11,413 nt of DNA from a bacterium (GCA_029335935.2 JARJMV020000023.1:1-11413), one strand, 5' to 3'. Numbered from the stretch's first letter, positions 1-6,983 are shown. Made by a program: numbers and translations. The notes: generated by a model from the letters alone, not told the origin.

Positions 1-26
1 TGACGGAGGCATGGGGTTGGCGGGGC

Positions 27-1481
27 TTGGTTGCGCGCGAGCCTGCGCCACGCCCTATCTACGAGATACCCCTGCGCGAAATCGCCCCGGCGTTGGACGC
101 GCTGCTGGAGTTCGGTTTGGACGGCACATGCGCGTTCATCGAGGACGCCCCTCAACGCGCCCGCGCGTGTGAATGGGCATGGCAGCTGCGTCAGCGTGTG
201 CAACAACTCGCCGAGACCCAGCCCGACGCCTCGCTCGCCGACCTGTATGTGCAACTTTACCCAGAACTGCTCGGCGCGCTCTATGGCGACGCCCTGCCCG
301 ACACAATACGCTTCACACGCACGACCGAGCTGCTGCGTTTCAACACACAGACTGCGCAGTTGCCCCGATTCGAATTCGTGAACATTTTCCTAAGCCCTGC
401 CTATCGTGGTGCGTGCGAGGACGCCTACAACCACGCGGTTGAGGGCACGCCCATCTACCCGCTGAGTGAGTTCGGCGAGGGCGCACTGCCGTTCGACTTG
501 CTGATACCGAAGTTAGGACGCGGCACGCTGCTGCTCACAGACCGCTACCTGTGTGTGTTGACCCCCAAGCCGCAGATTGTGCGCTTGCAGCAGCCGATTA
601 GCGATGTGCAAGGCTTGGCGCAAGTGGTGGAGCAGCATTGGGGCGGCTCGTGTACGCTGGTGGGCAAGGCGATTACGCTGATTACGATGTTGGCGCGTGA
701 GTTTGTGTTCGTGTTCAACGAGCGCGGCTCGCCCTACCTAACACGCACGGCGCAGATGCACGGCGCATTGCGCGCGGCGGGCACTCCGGTGCAGGTGAAC
801 CCGATTGTGCGCATGACCTACCCCACTTGGGACGCGCTTGAGGCTGCCGAGTGCCTCGCGCTGCGCCTGCCAGAGCATTTGGCGCGCGCGTTCGACGAGC
901 CGACGGTCTGCACCGACACGTTTGCCCAGCGCTGGCATCATGTGGTGGAGTCGCAGCGTGCGTTGCTGGCGCATTTAGCCTCGATTCGCAGCCCGCGCGC
1001 GCTGATGGCGCTGCTGGCCGAGCGCGAGGGTGCGGGGTGGCAAGCGCGACTGCAGGAGTATGAGGCGATACACGCCCGCCTAACCGAGACGGTCGGCTCG
1101 TGGGCAGAGCAGTTGCGTCGGCAAGCGCACGCGCTACACGCGGAGCGGCGCGCCCTGATTGCCGAGGTCCAGCAGCACCCCAAACGCTTCGCCGCGCTCG
1201 CACCTCGCCTACGCGAGTTGAAGGCGCGCATCAAGCGGCTCAACATCGAACGCCTGCGCGTGGCGAACGCTCCTGAAGCGCAGGCGTTGCACGCACGCGC
1301 CGACGCGCTGGAGTGTGAGGCGGAACGCGCACGGCTGGAGCTCATCCGCAGCGCGTTCCTCACAAGCGAAGGATTGCCTCAAACGCATGCACGCCCCGCC
1401 GCATGGTGGATGCTCCTGCTCTCGCCACAGTGGTTCCGTGCATGCGCGCAGCACACGCACGCACGGTTGGAAACCCTGTAG
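27..1481 (+). CDS. Conserved-looking protein of unknown function with C-terminal coiled coil
   Basis: I do not recognise the family. The frame is open to the left edge of the window. The TTG at 27 gives 484 residues, and a GGAGG at 5-9 lies 17 bases before it, too far for a good ribosome site, so the true start may be upstream. No signal peptide is visible. Residues about 1-300 look like a mixed globular domain, including a hydrophobic beta-rich stretch at 155-235 (a LLIPKLGRGTLLLTDRYL segment and, later, GKAITLITMLAREFVFVF). Residues about 305-445 are rich in Arg, Ala, Glu and Leu with heptad-like spacing and are very probably a long helical coiled coil. The tail (458-470) is Trp-rich and hydrophobic (AAWWMLLLSPQWF) and could be an anchor or packing segment. 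It is followed after 28 bases by the lipoprotein hydrolase on the same strand. Reading-frame length and codon use support a real gene; the function is unknown. Confidence 0.75.
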   Translation: MVAREPAPRPIYEIPLREIAPALDALLEFGLDGTCAFIEDAPQRARACEWAWQLRQRVQQLAETQPDASLADLYVQLYPELLGALYGDALPDTIRFTRTTELLRFNTQTAQLPRFEFVNIFLSPAYRGACEDAYNHAVEGTPIYPLSEFGEGALPFDLLIPKLGRGTLLLTDRYLCVLTPKPQIVRLQQPISDVQGLAQVVEQHWGGSCTLVGKAITLITMLAREFVFVFNERGSPYLTRTAQMHGALRAAGTPVQVNPIVRMTYPTWDALEAAECLALRLPEHLARAFDEPTVCTDTFAQRWHHVVESQRALLAHLASIRSPRALMALLAEREGAGWQARLQEYEAIHARLTETVGSWAEQLRRQAHALHAERRALIAEVQQHPKRFAALAPRLRELKARIKRLNIERLRVANAPEAQALHARADALECEAERARLELIRSAFLTSEGLPQTHARPAAWWMLLLSPQWFRACAQHTHARLETL

Positions 1482-1495
1482 CTGCGTCGCCGTTG

Positions 1496-1503
1496 GGTAT
1501 CTT
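1496..1503 (+). promoter_or_regulatory. Candidate promoter -10 box (GGTATCTT)
   Basis: The GGTATCTT box ends six bases before the ATG at 1510, so transcription would begin at or next to the start codon. It resembles the GGTA-starting boxes upstream of four other genes in this window but is the weakest match (TATCTT instead of TATAAT). No -35 element and no Shine-Dalgarno site are visible in the 28-base gap. The gene could instead be read from an upstream promoter. Confidence 0.35.
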
Positions 1504-1509
1504 ATAACT

Positions 1510-2604
1510 ATGCGATACGAACCGCGAATAGGCGCCATCGGTTGGTTGGCGATGTTGCTGCTCTTGGCGAGTTGCACACAGGCGCAGAACAGCGCGCCCA
1601 AGTACGACGCCGACCTCATCTTCGGCTACGATAAGACCCTGCCACTCAGCCCCCAAGAGACCCCCGCAGAAGAGACCGCCCTGTACCGAGTGATTAAGGT
1701 GACCTATCGCAGTGCGCGCGACCAGCGTGTACCTGCGCTGCTGGTTCTGCCCAAGAATCGCGGCGAGGCAAAGCTCCCGTGCGTCATCCTCATGCATGGC
1801 TTGGGCAGCGATAAGCGGATGTTCGAAATGCTCTGGGGACCGCTGACGCAGGCGGGGTTCGCACTGTTCGCCATCGATGCGCAATATCACGGCGAGCGCA
1901 AACCTGCCGACGACTTGCCGTTCTTCGGGCTGTATCCCTATCGCGCACGCGACGCGCTGATTCAAACCGTGATCGACCTGCGTCGCGGTGTGGACTACCT
2001 GCAGACGCGCTCTGAGATCGACCCCGATAAGATTGGCTACATCGGCGCGAGTATGGGCGGGATTATCGGCTCGATGTTCGCAGGGGTAGATACGCGCGTG
2101 AAAGCCCCGATATTGCTGGTGGCGGGCGGCGATTGGCGGGTGCTGATGGAGAAGAGCACGCTGTCGATGTGGCGCGACGCGGCGAAAAATAATCCTAAGC
2201 AGATGGAAGAGGCGCTGCGCGTAATGGATGTGGTAGACCCTGTGAACTGGGTGGGGCGTATCGCGCCGCGCCCTGTGCTGTTCATCAACGGCGACGCGGA
2301 CGATGTGGTGCCTGTGGAGTCGAACAAGGCGTTGCACAACGCCGCGGGCGAGCCGAAGAAGATTGTATGGTACAAGGGCGGGCATGTGCCGCCGCCCACC
2401 GACTGGTTCACGGTGATTGGCGAAGTGACGCGCTGGCTGAACACGCATCTGAAGGGCGAGTCGAGCGCGTCGGCAAGGCGCGATTGGTTCCCTCGCTGGG
2501 AAATCTGGGGCGACTCGATTGTCAACCTTGCGCCTGCGATGGCGGCGTTCTTTTGGGAGTTCGCCGCCTCGCTCCGCGCCTATCTGTCTCAGCTCGTTCG
2601 ATGA
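1510..2604 (+). CDS. Lipoprotein alpha/beta hydrolase (dienelactone hydrolase/esterase-like)
   Basis: A 364-residue serine hydrolase of the alpha/beta fold, probably exported and lipid-anchored. The N-terminus is a lipoprotein signal: a basic start, a Leu-rich core and the lipobox LASC with the modifiable cysteine at residue 22. The ATG at 1510 is chosen because it places this signal at the N-terminus; the frame continues upstream but only inside the preceding gene. Catalytic features are all present: oxyanion HG at 96-97, nucleophile elbow GASMGG with Ser181, acid Asp264 in GDADDVVP, and His292 in GGH. The AIDAQYHGER segment (121-130) is typical of the dienelactone hydrolase/acyl-esterase branch. 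Residues 315-364 form an extra Trp/Phe-rich tail beyond the usual fold that may touch the membrane. The substrate cannot be told; ester or peptide hydrolysis is expected. Its stop overlaps the rmlA start (ATGA), which suggests co-translation with a sugar-nucleotide gene. Confidence 0.88.
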   Translation: MRYEPRIGAIGWLAMLLLLASCTQAQNSAPKYDADLIFGYDKTLPLSPQETPAEETALYRVIKVTYRSARDQRVPALLVLPKNRGEAKLPCVILMHGLGSDKRMFEMLWGPLTQAGFALFAIDAQYHGERKPADDLPFFGLYPYRARDALIQTVIDLRRGVDYLQTRSEIDPDKIGYIGASMGGIIGSMFAGVDTRVKAPILLVAGGDWRVLMEKSTLSMWRDAAKNNPKQMEEALRVMDVVDPVNWVGRIAPRPVLFINGDADDVVPVESNKALHNAAGEPKKIVWYKGGHVPPPTDWFTVIGEVTRWLNTHLKGESSASARRDWFPRWEIWGDSIVNLAPAMAAFFWEFAASLRAYLSQLVR

Positions 2605-3662
2605 AGGCGCTCATCTTGGCAGGGGGCAAGGGCACGCGCCTGCGACCCATCACCTTCAGTATGGCAAAGCAGCTCGTGCCAGTCGCCAACAAGCCTGTGC
2701 TGTTCTACGGGCTGGAATCGGTCGCGCAGGCGGGCATCCGCGAGGTGGGGATTATCGTGGGCGACACGGCGACGGAAATCCAGCATGCAGTCGGCGACGG
2801 CAGCCGATGGGGCGTGCAGGCGACCTACATACCGCAATCCGAACCGCTCGGACTTGCCCACGCCGTGCTGACCGCCGAGGCGTATCTACAAGATGAACCA
2901 TTCATTATGTATCTGGGGGATAACCTGATTACCTCCAGCCTGAAACCTCTTGTGGAGGCGTTCGAAGCACGCCAGCCGAACGCGCTGATTCTGCTGGCGG
3001 AAGTGCCCAACCCCCAAGAGTTCGGCGTGGCGGAGCTGCAGGGCGAGCGCGTCGTGCGCCTGATTGAGAAGCCCAAGCACCCCCCCAGCAACCTCGCGCT
3101 GGTGGGCGTGTACCTGTTCGACAAGCACATCTTTGAAGCCGCGCGCGCCATCCAACCCTCGTGGCGCGGCGAACTGGAAATCACTGACGCCATCCAGTAC
3201 CTCATCGACCACGGCTACACCGTCGAGTCGCAACAAATCACGGGCTGGTGGAAGGACACAGGTAGCCTCGACGCGCTGCTGGAGGCGAATCGGCTGGTGC
3301 TGGAAGACTTGCAACCCTCGAACGCGGGCGTCTGCGAAGAGACCCAGCTGCACGGGCGCGTCGCGATTGGCGCAGGCAGCGTGTTGAAGCGTTGCACTGT
3401 GCGCGGACCTGCGATTATCGGCGCGAACTGCCACTTGGAAGACTGCTACATCGGCTCGTTCACGGCGATTGGCGACGGTGTGCGCCTCGCCAACTGCGAG
3501 GTGGAATACAGCATCATCTTAGAGGGCAGCTGCATCGAGAACATCGACGCGCGCATCGAGGGTAGCCTACTGGGGAAGAACGCTGTCGTGCGCGGCGGCG
3601 CGAAACGCCCACGCACCCTGCGCCTGATGCTCGGCGACAGCAGCCTCGTAGAGATTCCCTGA
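2601..3662 (+). CDS. rmlA: Glucose-1-phosphate thymidylyltransferase, long form (RmlA)
   Basis: A 353-residue cytoplasmic nucleotidyltransferase that joins glucose 1-phosphate and dTTP to give dTDP-glucose and pyrophosphate, the first step toward dTDP-rhamnose and other deoxysugars for surface glycans. The N-terminal Rossmann-like domain (1-235) has the nucleotide-binding signature LAGGKGTRLRPIT (6-18), Lys23 in MAKQLVPV, the metal-binding Asp107 in YLGDN, the EKP motif (156-158), GELEITDAI (190-198) and GWWKDTG (215-221). The C-terminal part (about 245-330) has hexapeptide-type repeats of a left-handed beta helix, which marks the long form (353 residues is the usual size) also found in archaea, actinobacteria and antibiotic clusters. 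The ATG at 2601 overlaps the upstream TGA in ATGA; there is no clear Shine-Dalgarno, so translational coupling is likely. No rmlB, rmlC or rmlD is in the window. A UTP-using relative cannot be excluded. Confidence 0.93.
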   Translation: MKALILAGGKGTRLRPITFSMAKQLVPVANKPVLFYGLESVAQAGIREVGIIVGDTATEIQHAVGDGSRWGVQATYIPQSEPLGLAHAVLTAEAYLQDEPFIMYLGDNLITSSLKPLVEAFEARQPNALILLAEVPNPQEFGVAELQGERVVRLIEKPKHPPSNLALVGVYLFDKHIFEAARAIQPSWRGELEITDAIQYLIDHGYTVESQQITGWWKDTGSLDALLEANRLVLEDLQPSNAGVCEETQLHGRVAIGAGSVLKRCTVRGPAIIGANCHLEDCYIGSFTAIGDGVRLANCEVEYSIILEGSCIENIDARIEGSLLGKNAVVRGGAKRPRTLRLMLGDSSLVEIP

Positions 3663-3667
3663 ATCGG

Positions 3668-3673
3668 TATAAT
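3668..3673 (+). promoter_or_regulatory. Promoter -10 box (TATAAT) of the phosphofructokinase gene
   Basis: A perfect TATAAT, preceded by GG, lies 6 bases after the rmlA stop. The predicted transcript start near 3680 gives a leader of about 62 bases before the ATG at 3742. No convincing -35 hexamer is visible 16-18 bases upstream. The GG just before the hexamer is shared with other promoter candidates in the window. Confidence 0.65.
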
Positions 3674-3681
3674 TACACTGC

Positions 3682-3715
3682 CAGCGAGTCATTCGCTGAG
3701 ACTGCCCCGACTCGC
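3682..3715 (+). promoter_or_regulatory. Leader with two mutually exclusive hairpins
   Basis: Two stems compete for the same bases in the phosphofructokinase leader. Stem A pairs CAGCGA (3682-3687) with TCGCTG (3693-3698) around a 5-base loop. Stem B pairs GCGAGTC (3684-3690) with GACTCGC (3709-3715) around an 18-base loop. Because 3684-3687 is used by both, only one can form. Neither includes the Shine-Dalgarno site at 3729-3734. Stem A would sit at the extreme 5' end of the transcript, where it might stabilise the mRNA or act as an operator. Short stems can arise by chance in GC-rich DNA. Confidence 0.35.
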
Positions 3716-3728
3716 ACGGGAGAGTATC

Positions 3729-3735
3729 AGGAGGT
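3729..3735 (+). promoter_or_regulatory. Strong Shine-Dalgarno site (AGGAGGT)
   Basis: A full-consensus AGGAGGT lies six bases before the ATG at 3742. It fixes the phosphofructokinase start and contrasts with the neighbouring rmlA and hydrolase genes, which have none. It suggests a high translation rate for this enzyme. Confidence 0.85.
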
Positions 3736-3741
3736 CTGAAT

Positions 3742-4809
3742 ATGCGTGTTGGTATTTTGACGGGTGGAGGCGACTGCCCGGGACTGAATCCTGCGATTCG
3801 GGGCGCGACGCTGCGCCTGATTCGAGACGGGCATACCCCGATTGGCATCCTGCAGGGCTGGAAGGGGCTCATCGAGGGCTTGACCGTCCCGCTCACCGAC
3901 GAGCGTGTAGATGAGATTATTCGCGAAGGCGGCACGATACTGGGCACTTCGCGCACGAACCCGTTCAAGAACCCTGCCGATGTCGCGCGGCTGCTGGAGA
4001 ACATCGAGGATTTCGGCTTTGGGGCGATTATCGCGATTGGCGGCGAGGACACGCTCGGCGTCGCGCGACGGCTCTATGTGGAACACGGCGTGCGCGTGGT
4101 CGGCGTGCCCAAAACGATGGACAACGACTTGGGCGGGACGGATTTCACTTTCGGTTTTGACAGCGCGGTCTCGGTGGCGGTGGAGGCGATGGACCGCCTG
4201 CGCGACACGGCGAAATCGCACGCCCGAATCATCGTGCTGGAGGTGATGGGGCGACATGCGGGCTGGGTCGCGCTGTACGCGGGCATCGGCGGCGGCGCCG
4301 ACTGGATCCTCATCCCCGAAGCCCCAATCGACCTGAACGCGATGTGCCACTACCTCAATCAGGTCTATCATGGCGGCAAGCGGTACGGGCTGGTGGTCGT
4401 CTCTGAAGGCGTGGAGCTGCCCTTCGCGGGAACGGATGAGCCTGCAGCGACCGACGATTTCGGGCACAAGGTGTTGAAAGAACGCGCGGTCGGCTCGCGG
4501 GTGGCGCGCTATATCGAAGAGAGGACGGGCATCGAAACGCGCGACGCTGTGATTGGGCATATCCAGCGCGGGGGACCACCGACCGTTTTCGACCGCGTGC
4601 TGGCGACGCGCTTGGGTCTCAAAGCCGCCGAGCTGGTAAGCATGGAGCAGTTCGGGCTGCTGACCGCGCTTCGGGGCGTGGAGATTGTCGCCGTGCCGCT
4701 GGAAGAGGCGCTGCGCGAACCGAAGCTGGTGCCCTACGAGCTGTACGAGGAGGCGCGGCAGATTTTTCAGCGCGTCGCGCTACAGCCACAGCGCAGCGGA
4801 GCGGGTTAG
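3742..4809 (+). CDS. pfkA: 6-phosphofructokinase family, group III, pyrophosphate-type active site
   Basis: A 355-residue cytoplasmic enzyme that phosphorylates fructose 6-phosphate to fructose 1,6-bisphosphate in glycolysis. Visible motifs are the N-terminal phosphoryl-donor loop GILTGGGDCPGLN (4-16), GGED (100-103), PKTMDND (123-129) with catalytic Asp127, MGRHAGW (169-175) and GHIQRGG (272-278). In ATP-dependent enzymes the second loop is GGDGS and the Lys124 position is Gly. Here Asp103 and Lys124 match the pair known to favour pyrophosphate as donor, as in the Amycolatopsis group III enzyme, so a reversible PPi-dependent reaction (pfp-like) is predicted. The donor remains an inference from two residues. 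The start is set by a strong Shine-Dalgarno. It has its own promoter and a structured leader after rmlA. The last 30 bases overlap the end of the opposite-strand pseudo-HD-GYP gene. Confidence 0.93.
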   Translation: MRVGILTGGGDCPGLNPAIRGATLRLIRDGHTPIGILQGWKGLIEGLTVPLTDERVDEIIREGGTILGTSRTNPFKNPADVARLLENIEDFGFGAIIAIGGEDTLGVARRLYVEHGVRVVGVPKTMDNDLGGTDFTFGFDSAVSVAVEAMDRLRDTAKSHARIIVLEVMGRHAGWVALYAGIGGGADWILIPEAPIDLNAMCHYLNQVYHGGKRYGLVVVSEGVELPFAGTDEPAATDDFGHKVLKERAVGSRVARYIEERTGIETRDAVIGHIQRGGPPTVFDRVLATRLGLKAAELVSMEQFGLLTALRGVEIVAVPLEEALREPKLVPYELYEEARQIFQRVALQPQRSGAG

Positions 4810-5436
4810 CTCGCGCCAGCCGCCCAGCGAACGCTGGCTCAACTCGCTTAGTATCGCCTGCGCCACGCGCGGGTGGTAGCACGCCCCCGCGCCCTGCTTC
4901 AACAGCGAAGTCGCAAAGTCGGCGTCCGTCTGCTCCGCCGCACGCAGCCAATCGTCTAACGCGCTGATGATGTGGGCGCCAAGCGGCGCATTAGGCTGCT
5001 CGCTATACACCACATGGTGCAAGCGCACAATCCCAGCGACGCTACTCATACCAGGAATCTGCTCGGCGATGGACGCGCTAATCTCGGCGTGGCGTCTAAG
5101 CAGCTCACGCTCGGCGAGCGTCGGCTCGCCAGTCTTGTTCAGCACGCTGTAGGGGATAGCGACCATGCCGATGTCGCGCAGGTAGACGGCAAGCTCCAGT
5201 CGTCGTCGTTCGTGGAGGCGCATGCCAAGACGCATGGCGACTGCGCCCGCCAAATCCGCGAGCACATCCGATTTGCCACAGCGGCCCTGCGTGCGCAGTT
5301 CAACCAGCCGCGCAAACGCGCGTAGCCCTTCGCAGCGCAAGCGGTGCAGTCGCGCGGGCGCAACCACAAACGCATAGTATGCCAGCGCCAGCAGTGAACC
5401 TACCGCAGTCCCTATCGCCCACCAAGTGCCTTGCAT
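4780..5436 (-). CDS. Membrane-anchored degenerate HD-GYP-like protein (probable pseudo-phosphodiesterase)
   Basis: A 218-residue protein with one N-terminal transmembrane helix (about 5-27) and a cytoplasmic HD-GYP-like domain (about 50-200). The fold is recognisable by alignment to the neighbour: YLRDIGMVAIP (85-95), LNKTGEPTLAERELLRRH (99-116), IVRLHH (136-141) and LGAHIISALDDW (152-163). Several catalytic positions are lost. The HD pair is Arg87-Asp88, the following Lys is Met91, the early GHS histidine is gone, and the HHExxDGxGYP signature is replaced by HHVVYSEQPNA. His116, His140-His141 and Asp161 remain, so metal binding may be partial. Hydrolysis of cyclic di-GMP is unlikely; a ligand-binding or regulatory partner role is inferred. 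The ATG at 5436 starts one base after the stop of the intact HD-GYP gene, with AGGAG (5449-5453) inside that gene, so coupled translation is probable. Confidence 0.8.
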   Translation of the reverse strand: MQGTWWAIGTAVGSLLALAYYAFVVAPARLHRLRCEGLRAFARLVELRTQGRCGKSDVLADLAGAVAMRLGMRLHERRRLELAVYLRDIGMVAIPYSVLNKTGEPTLAERELLRRHAEISASIAEQIPGMSSVAGIVRLHHVVYSEQPNAPLGAHIISALDDWLRAAEQTDADFATSLLKQGAGACYHPRVAQAILSELSQRSLGGWRELTRSAALWL

Positions 5437-5437
5437 G

Positions 5438-6739
5438 TTAGGTATTTGCTCCTATCACGCGGTGCTGTTGCCACTCGCGCACGACCTGAAGGAAGGTCTG
5501 CACGACCTGCGCGTCGAACTGTGCGCCGACGCAGCGTTCCAGTTCCGCCAGCGCGTCTTCGATGCTCAAGGGGCGGCGGTGCGGGCGTTGCTGATTGGGC
5601 GCCTCGCCGCCAATCATCGCATCGAAGGCGTCCACCACTGCGATAATTCGCGCTTCGAGGGGGATTTGCTCGGCTTTCAAGCCGAACGGATAGCCCCGAC
5701 CGTCGGGACGCTCATGGTGCATGGCAATCCATGGCACGATGGGGGCGAGGAACGGCGTGTCCTTGAGGATTTCCGCGCCCAGTTGCGGATGTTTCTTGAT
5801 ATGTTCCCACTCTTGAGGGGTGAGTCCGCCCTCTTTATTGAGGATTTGCTCGTCCAGCACGGTTTTGCCTAGGTCGTGGAGCAGCGCGGCTTCGTAGACC
5901 AGCTCACACTGTTCGGGGGGTAGCCCCAGTTGCTCGGCGACGCGGCGCGCCCACTGCGCCACGCGCTGCAGGTGTCCGCCCGTATAGGGGTGCGCCCGCT
6001 GCACTAGGAACCCCAGGCTGCGAATGGTTTGATGGTACAGTACCTGTTGTTGCGCCCAGATGATGTAGGCTTGGCGCAGCGCGAGGTAGGGTGCAAGCAC
6101 GCCCAGCAGCCCAACGGCGCCATAAGCCAGCAGCGCCATGCCAAGAAACGCCGAAATCGGCGCCATCAGCGCGATATCGCGCGGCAGGCTCAGAACCGCT
6201 TGACGCGCCACCCAGCGCAGCCGCGCACCCTCCACAATCGCGATAGTGACGCTCATCAGAAGTGTGTTGACCACCATATAGACCGCCAGCGCGACCGCGA
6301 CGGCGAGCAAGAACTGCCCAATCAGCGGGGCGTCGAGAATGGGGCGCGCCGCCCAGCCGCCTGCCGCCGCACTCAGCACGCTCTGCGCGGCGTTGACTAT
6401 CGCCCAACGAAAGCGCGTGTTCCTGAGGTAAACCATCAGCAGCCCTGCAGTGAGTGAGACGGTCGCATCTAACCACACGCCGAACTGCCAGCCGTAGCCG
6501 ATGATGGTCGCGACTACAATCGGCGTGCTAACGCTGAGCCAGACGCCCCGATCGCGATACTCTGGACGCAGCGGATAGCGGATGAGCAGCAGCTCCGCTA
6601 CGGTCGCCAACAGCGCGACGCTAACGAATACCGCCGCCACACGCACCTGCAGCAAAGGCGCGCCCGACCACGCCAGCAACGCCGCCGCCGTCACTGTGAG
6701 CAGCCAAAACCACCGCCAAAACCGTTTACGCCTATCCAT
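5438..6739 (-). CDS. Multi-pass membrane HD-GYP cyclic di-GMP phosphodiesterase
   Basis: A 433-residue signalling protein. The N-terminal half (about 9-230) is hydrophobic with around six to seven predicted membrane helices and probably works as a sensor; I cannot assign it to a named MASE family. The C-terminal HD-GYP domain (about 235-430) is complete: His256 in GGHLQRVA, His288-Asp289 in LLHDLGK, His317-Pro318, HHERPDGRGYP (341-351) and Asp370 in VVDAFDA. This domain hydrolyses cyclic di-GMP through pGpG to GMP, lowering the messenger in the cytoplasm. The ATG at 6739 is preferred; an in-frame TTG at 6763 would add eight residues. Neither has a clear Shine-Dalgarno. It lies 58 bases after the small secreted peptide gene and one base before the degenerate HD-GYP gene, all on the same strand. 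The input signal is unknown. Confidence 0.92.
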   Translation of the reverse strand: MDRRKRFWRWFWLLTVTAAALLAWSGAPLLQVRVAAVFVSVALLATVAELLLIRYPLRPEYRDRGVWLSVSTPIVVATIIGYGWQFGVWLDATVSLTAGLLMVYLRNTRFRWAIVNAAQSVLSAAAGGWAARPILDAPLIGQFLLAVAVALAVYMVVNTLLMSVTIAIVEGARLRWVARQAVLSLPRDIALMAPISAFLGMALLAYGAVGLLGVLAPYLALRQAYIIWAQQQVLYHQTIRSLGFLVQRAHPYTGGHLQRVAQWARRVAEQLGLPPEQCELVYEAALLHDLGKTVLDEQILNKEGGLTPQEWEHIKKHPQLGAEILKDTPFLAPIVPWIAMHHERPDGRGYPFGLKAEQIPLEARIIAVVDAFDAMIGGEAPNQQRPHRRPLSIEDALAELERCVGAQFDAQVVQTFLQVVREWQQHRVIGANT

Positions 6740-6752
6740 CGAACCGAAGAAA

Positions 6753-6765
6753 AGGCAAGGCAAGC
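6753..6765. repeat. Left arm of a 13-bp perfect inverted repeat
   Basis: AGGCAAGGCAAGC here is the exact reverse complement of 6984-6996. The two arms flank the small peptide gene with 218 bases between them. In the leftward transcript they could pair as a stem around the whole gene. No target-site duplication is visible outside the arms. Confidence 0.6.
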
Positions 6766-6797
6766 AGGGGCGTTCACACCACTACATTACGCGCCGA

Positions 6798-6929
6798 TTA
6801 CGGGACCTGCACCGTTTGCGGCGCGGAGTCGATGGGGTCGTCCCACTTGTGGGGGTAGTAGACCCGCTTCGCGCTGGCGACCGACAACATCGCCACGAGC
6901 ATTGCCATCAGAATGAGCCACCGTTTCAT
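6798..6929 (-). CDS. Small secreted peptide (43 residues, signal peptide, 23-residue mature form)
   Basis: A short gene. A full AGGAGG (6938-6943) lies eight bases before the ATG at 6929, which strongly supports translation. The protein starts MKRW, has a hydrophobic core of Leu, Met, Ala and Val (residues 5-17) and ends the signal with ASA at 18-20, a good signal peptidase I site. The predicted mature peptide has 23 residues, starts KRVYYPHKWDDP, contains two Tyr, one Trp and three Asp, has no cysteine and ends QTVQVP. I know no family for it. It sits 58 bases upstream of the membrane HD-GYP gene and 90 bases after the conserved unknown gene, on the same strand, inside a 13-bp inverted repeat. 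A secreted signal or a small periplasmic factor sensed by the neighbouring membrane protein is a hypothesis only. A membrane-retained microprotein is the alternative. Confidence 0.72.
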   Translation of the reverse strand: MKRWLILMAMLVAMLSVASAKRVYYPHKWDDPIDSAPQTVQVP

Positions 6930-6983
6930 AGACTGTCCCTCCTGTGTTTGGAATGGTCAGCCGCTCAGGGTCGCTCCGCTCGC

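Noticed and set aside
11..172. ATG at 11 with GGAGG just before it
   Set aside because: Its frame closes after about 50 codons and the Shine-Dalgarno to ATG distance is only one base; it could be a remnant of an upstream gene region but is not supported.
1360..2448. Long open frame on the minus strand across the end of the orphan gene and the hydrolase
   Set aside because: His/Arg/Gln-rich composition without domains, opposite to a well-supported hydrolase with a full catalytic triad; it is a GC-driven shadow.
3727..4560. Minus-strand open frame of 277 codons opposite the phosphofructokinase gene
   Set aside because: Low-complexity Arg/His-rich translation and complete overlap with a clearly recognised enzyme gene.
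5426..5872. Plus-strand open frame opposite the HD-GYP domain
   Set aside because: It mirrors the conserved HD-GYP coding region, has no own ribosome site and shows no recognisable domain.
6034..6041. GGTACAGT, part of the palindrome GGTACAGTACC
   Set aside because: Matches the promoter-like box but is inside the HD-GYP gene with no gene start on the plus strand nearby; it shows that the motif also occurs by chance.
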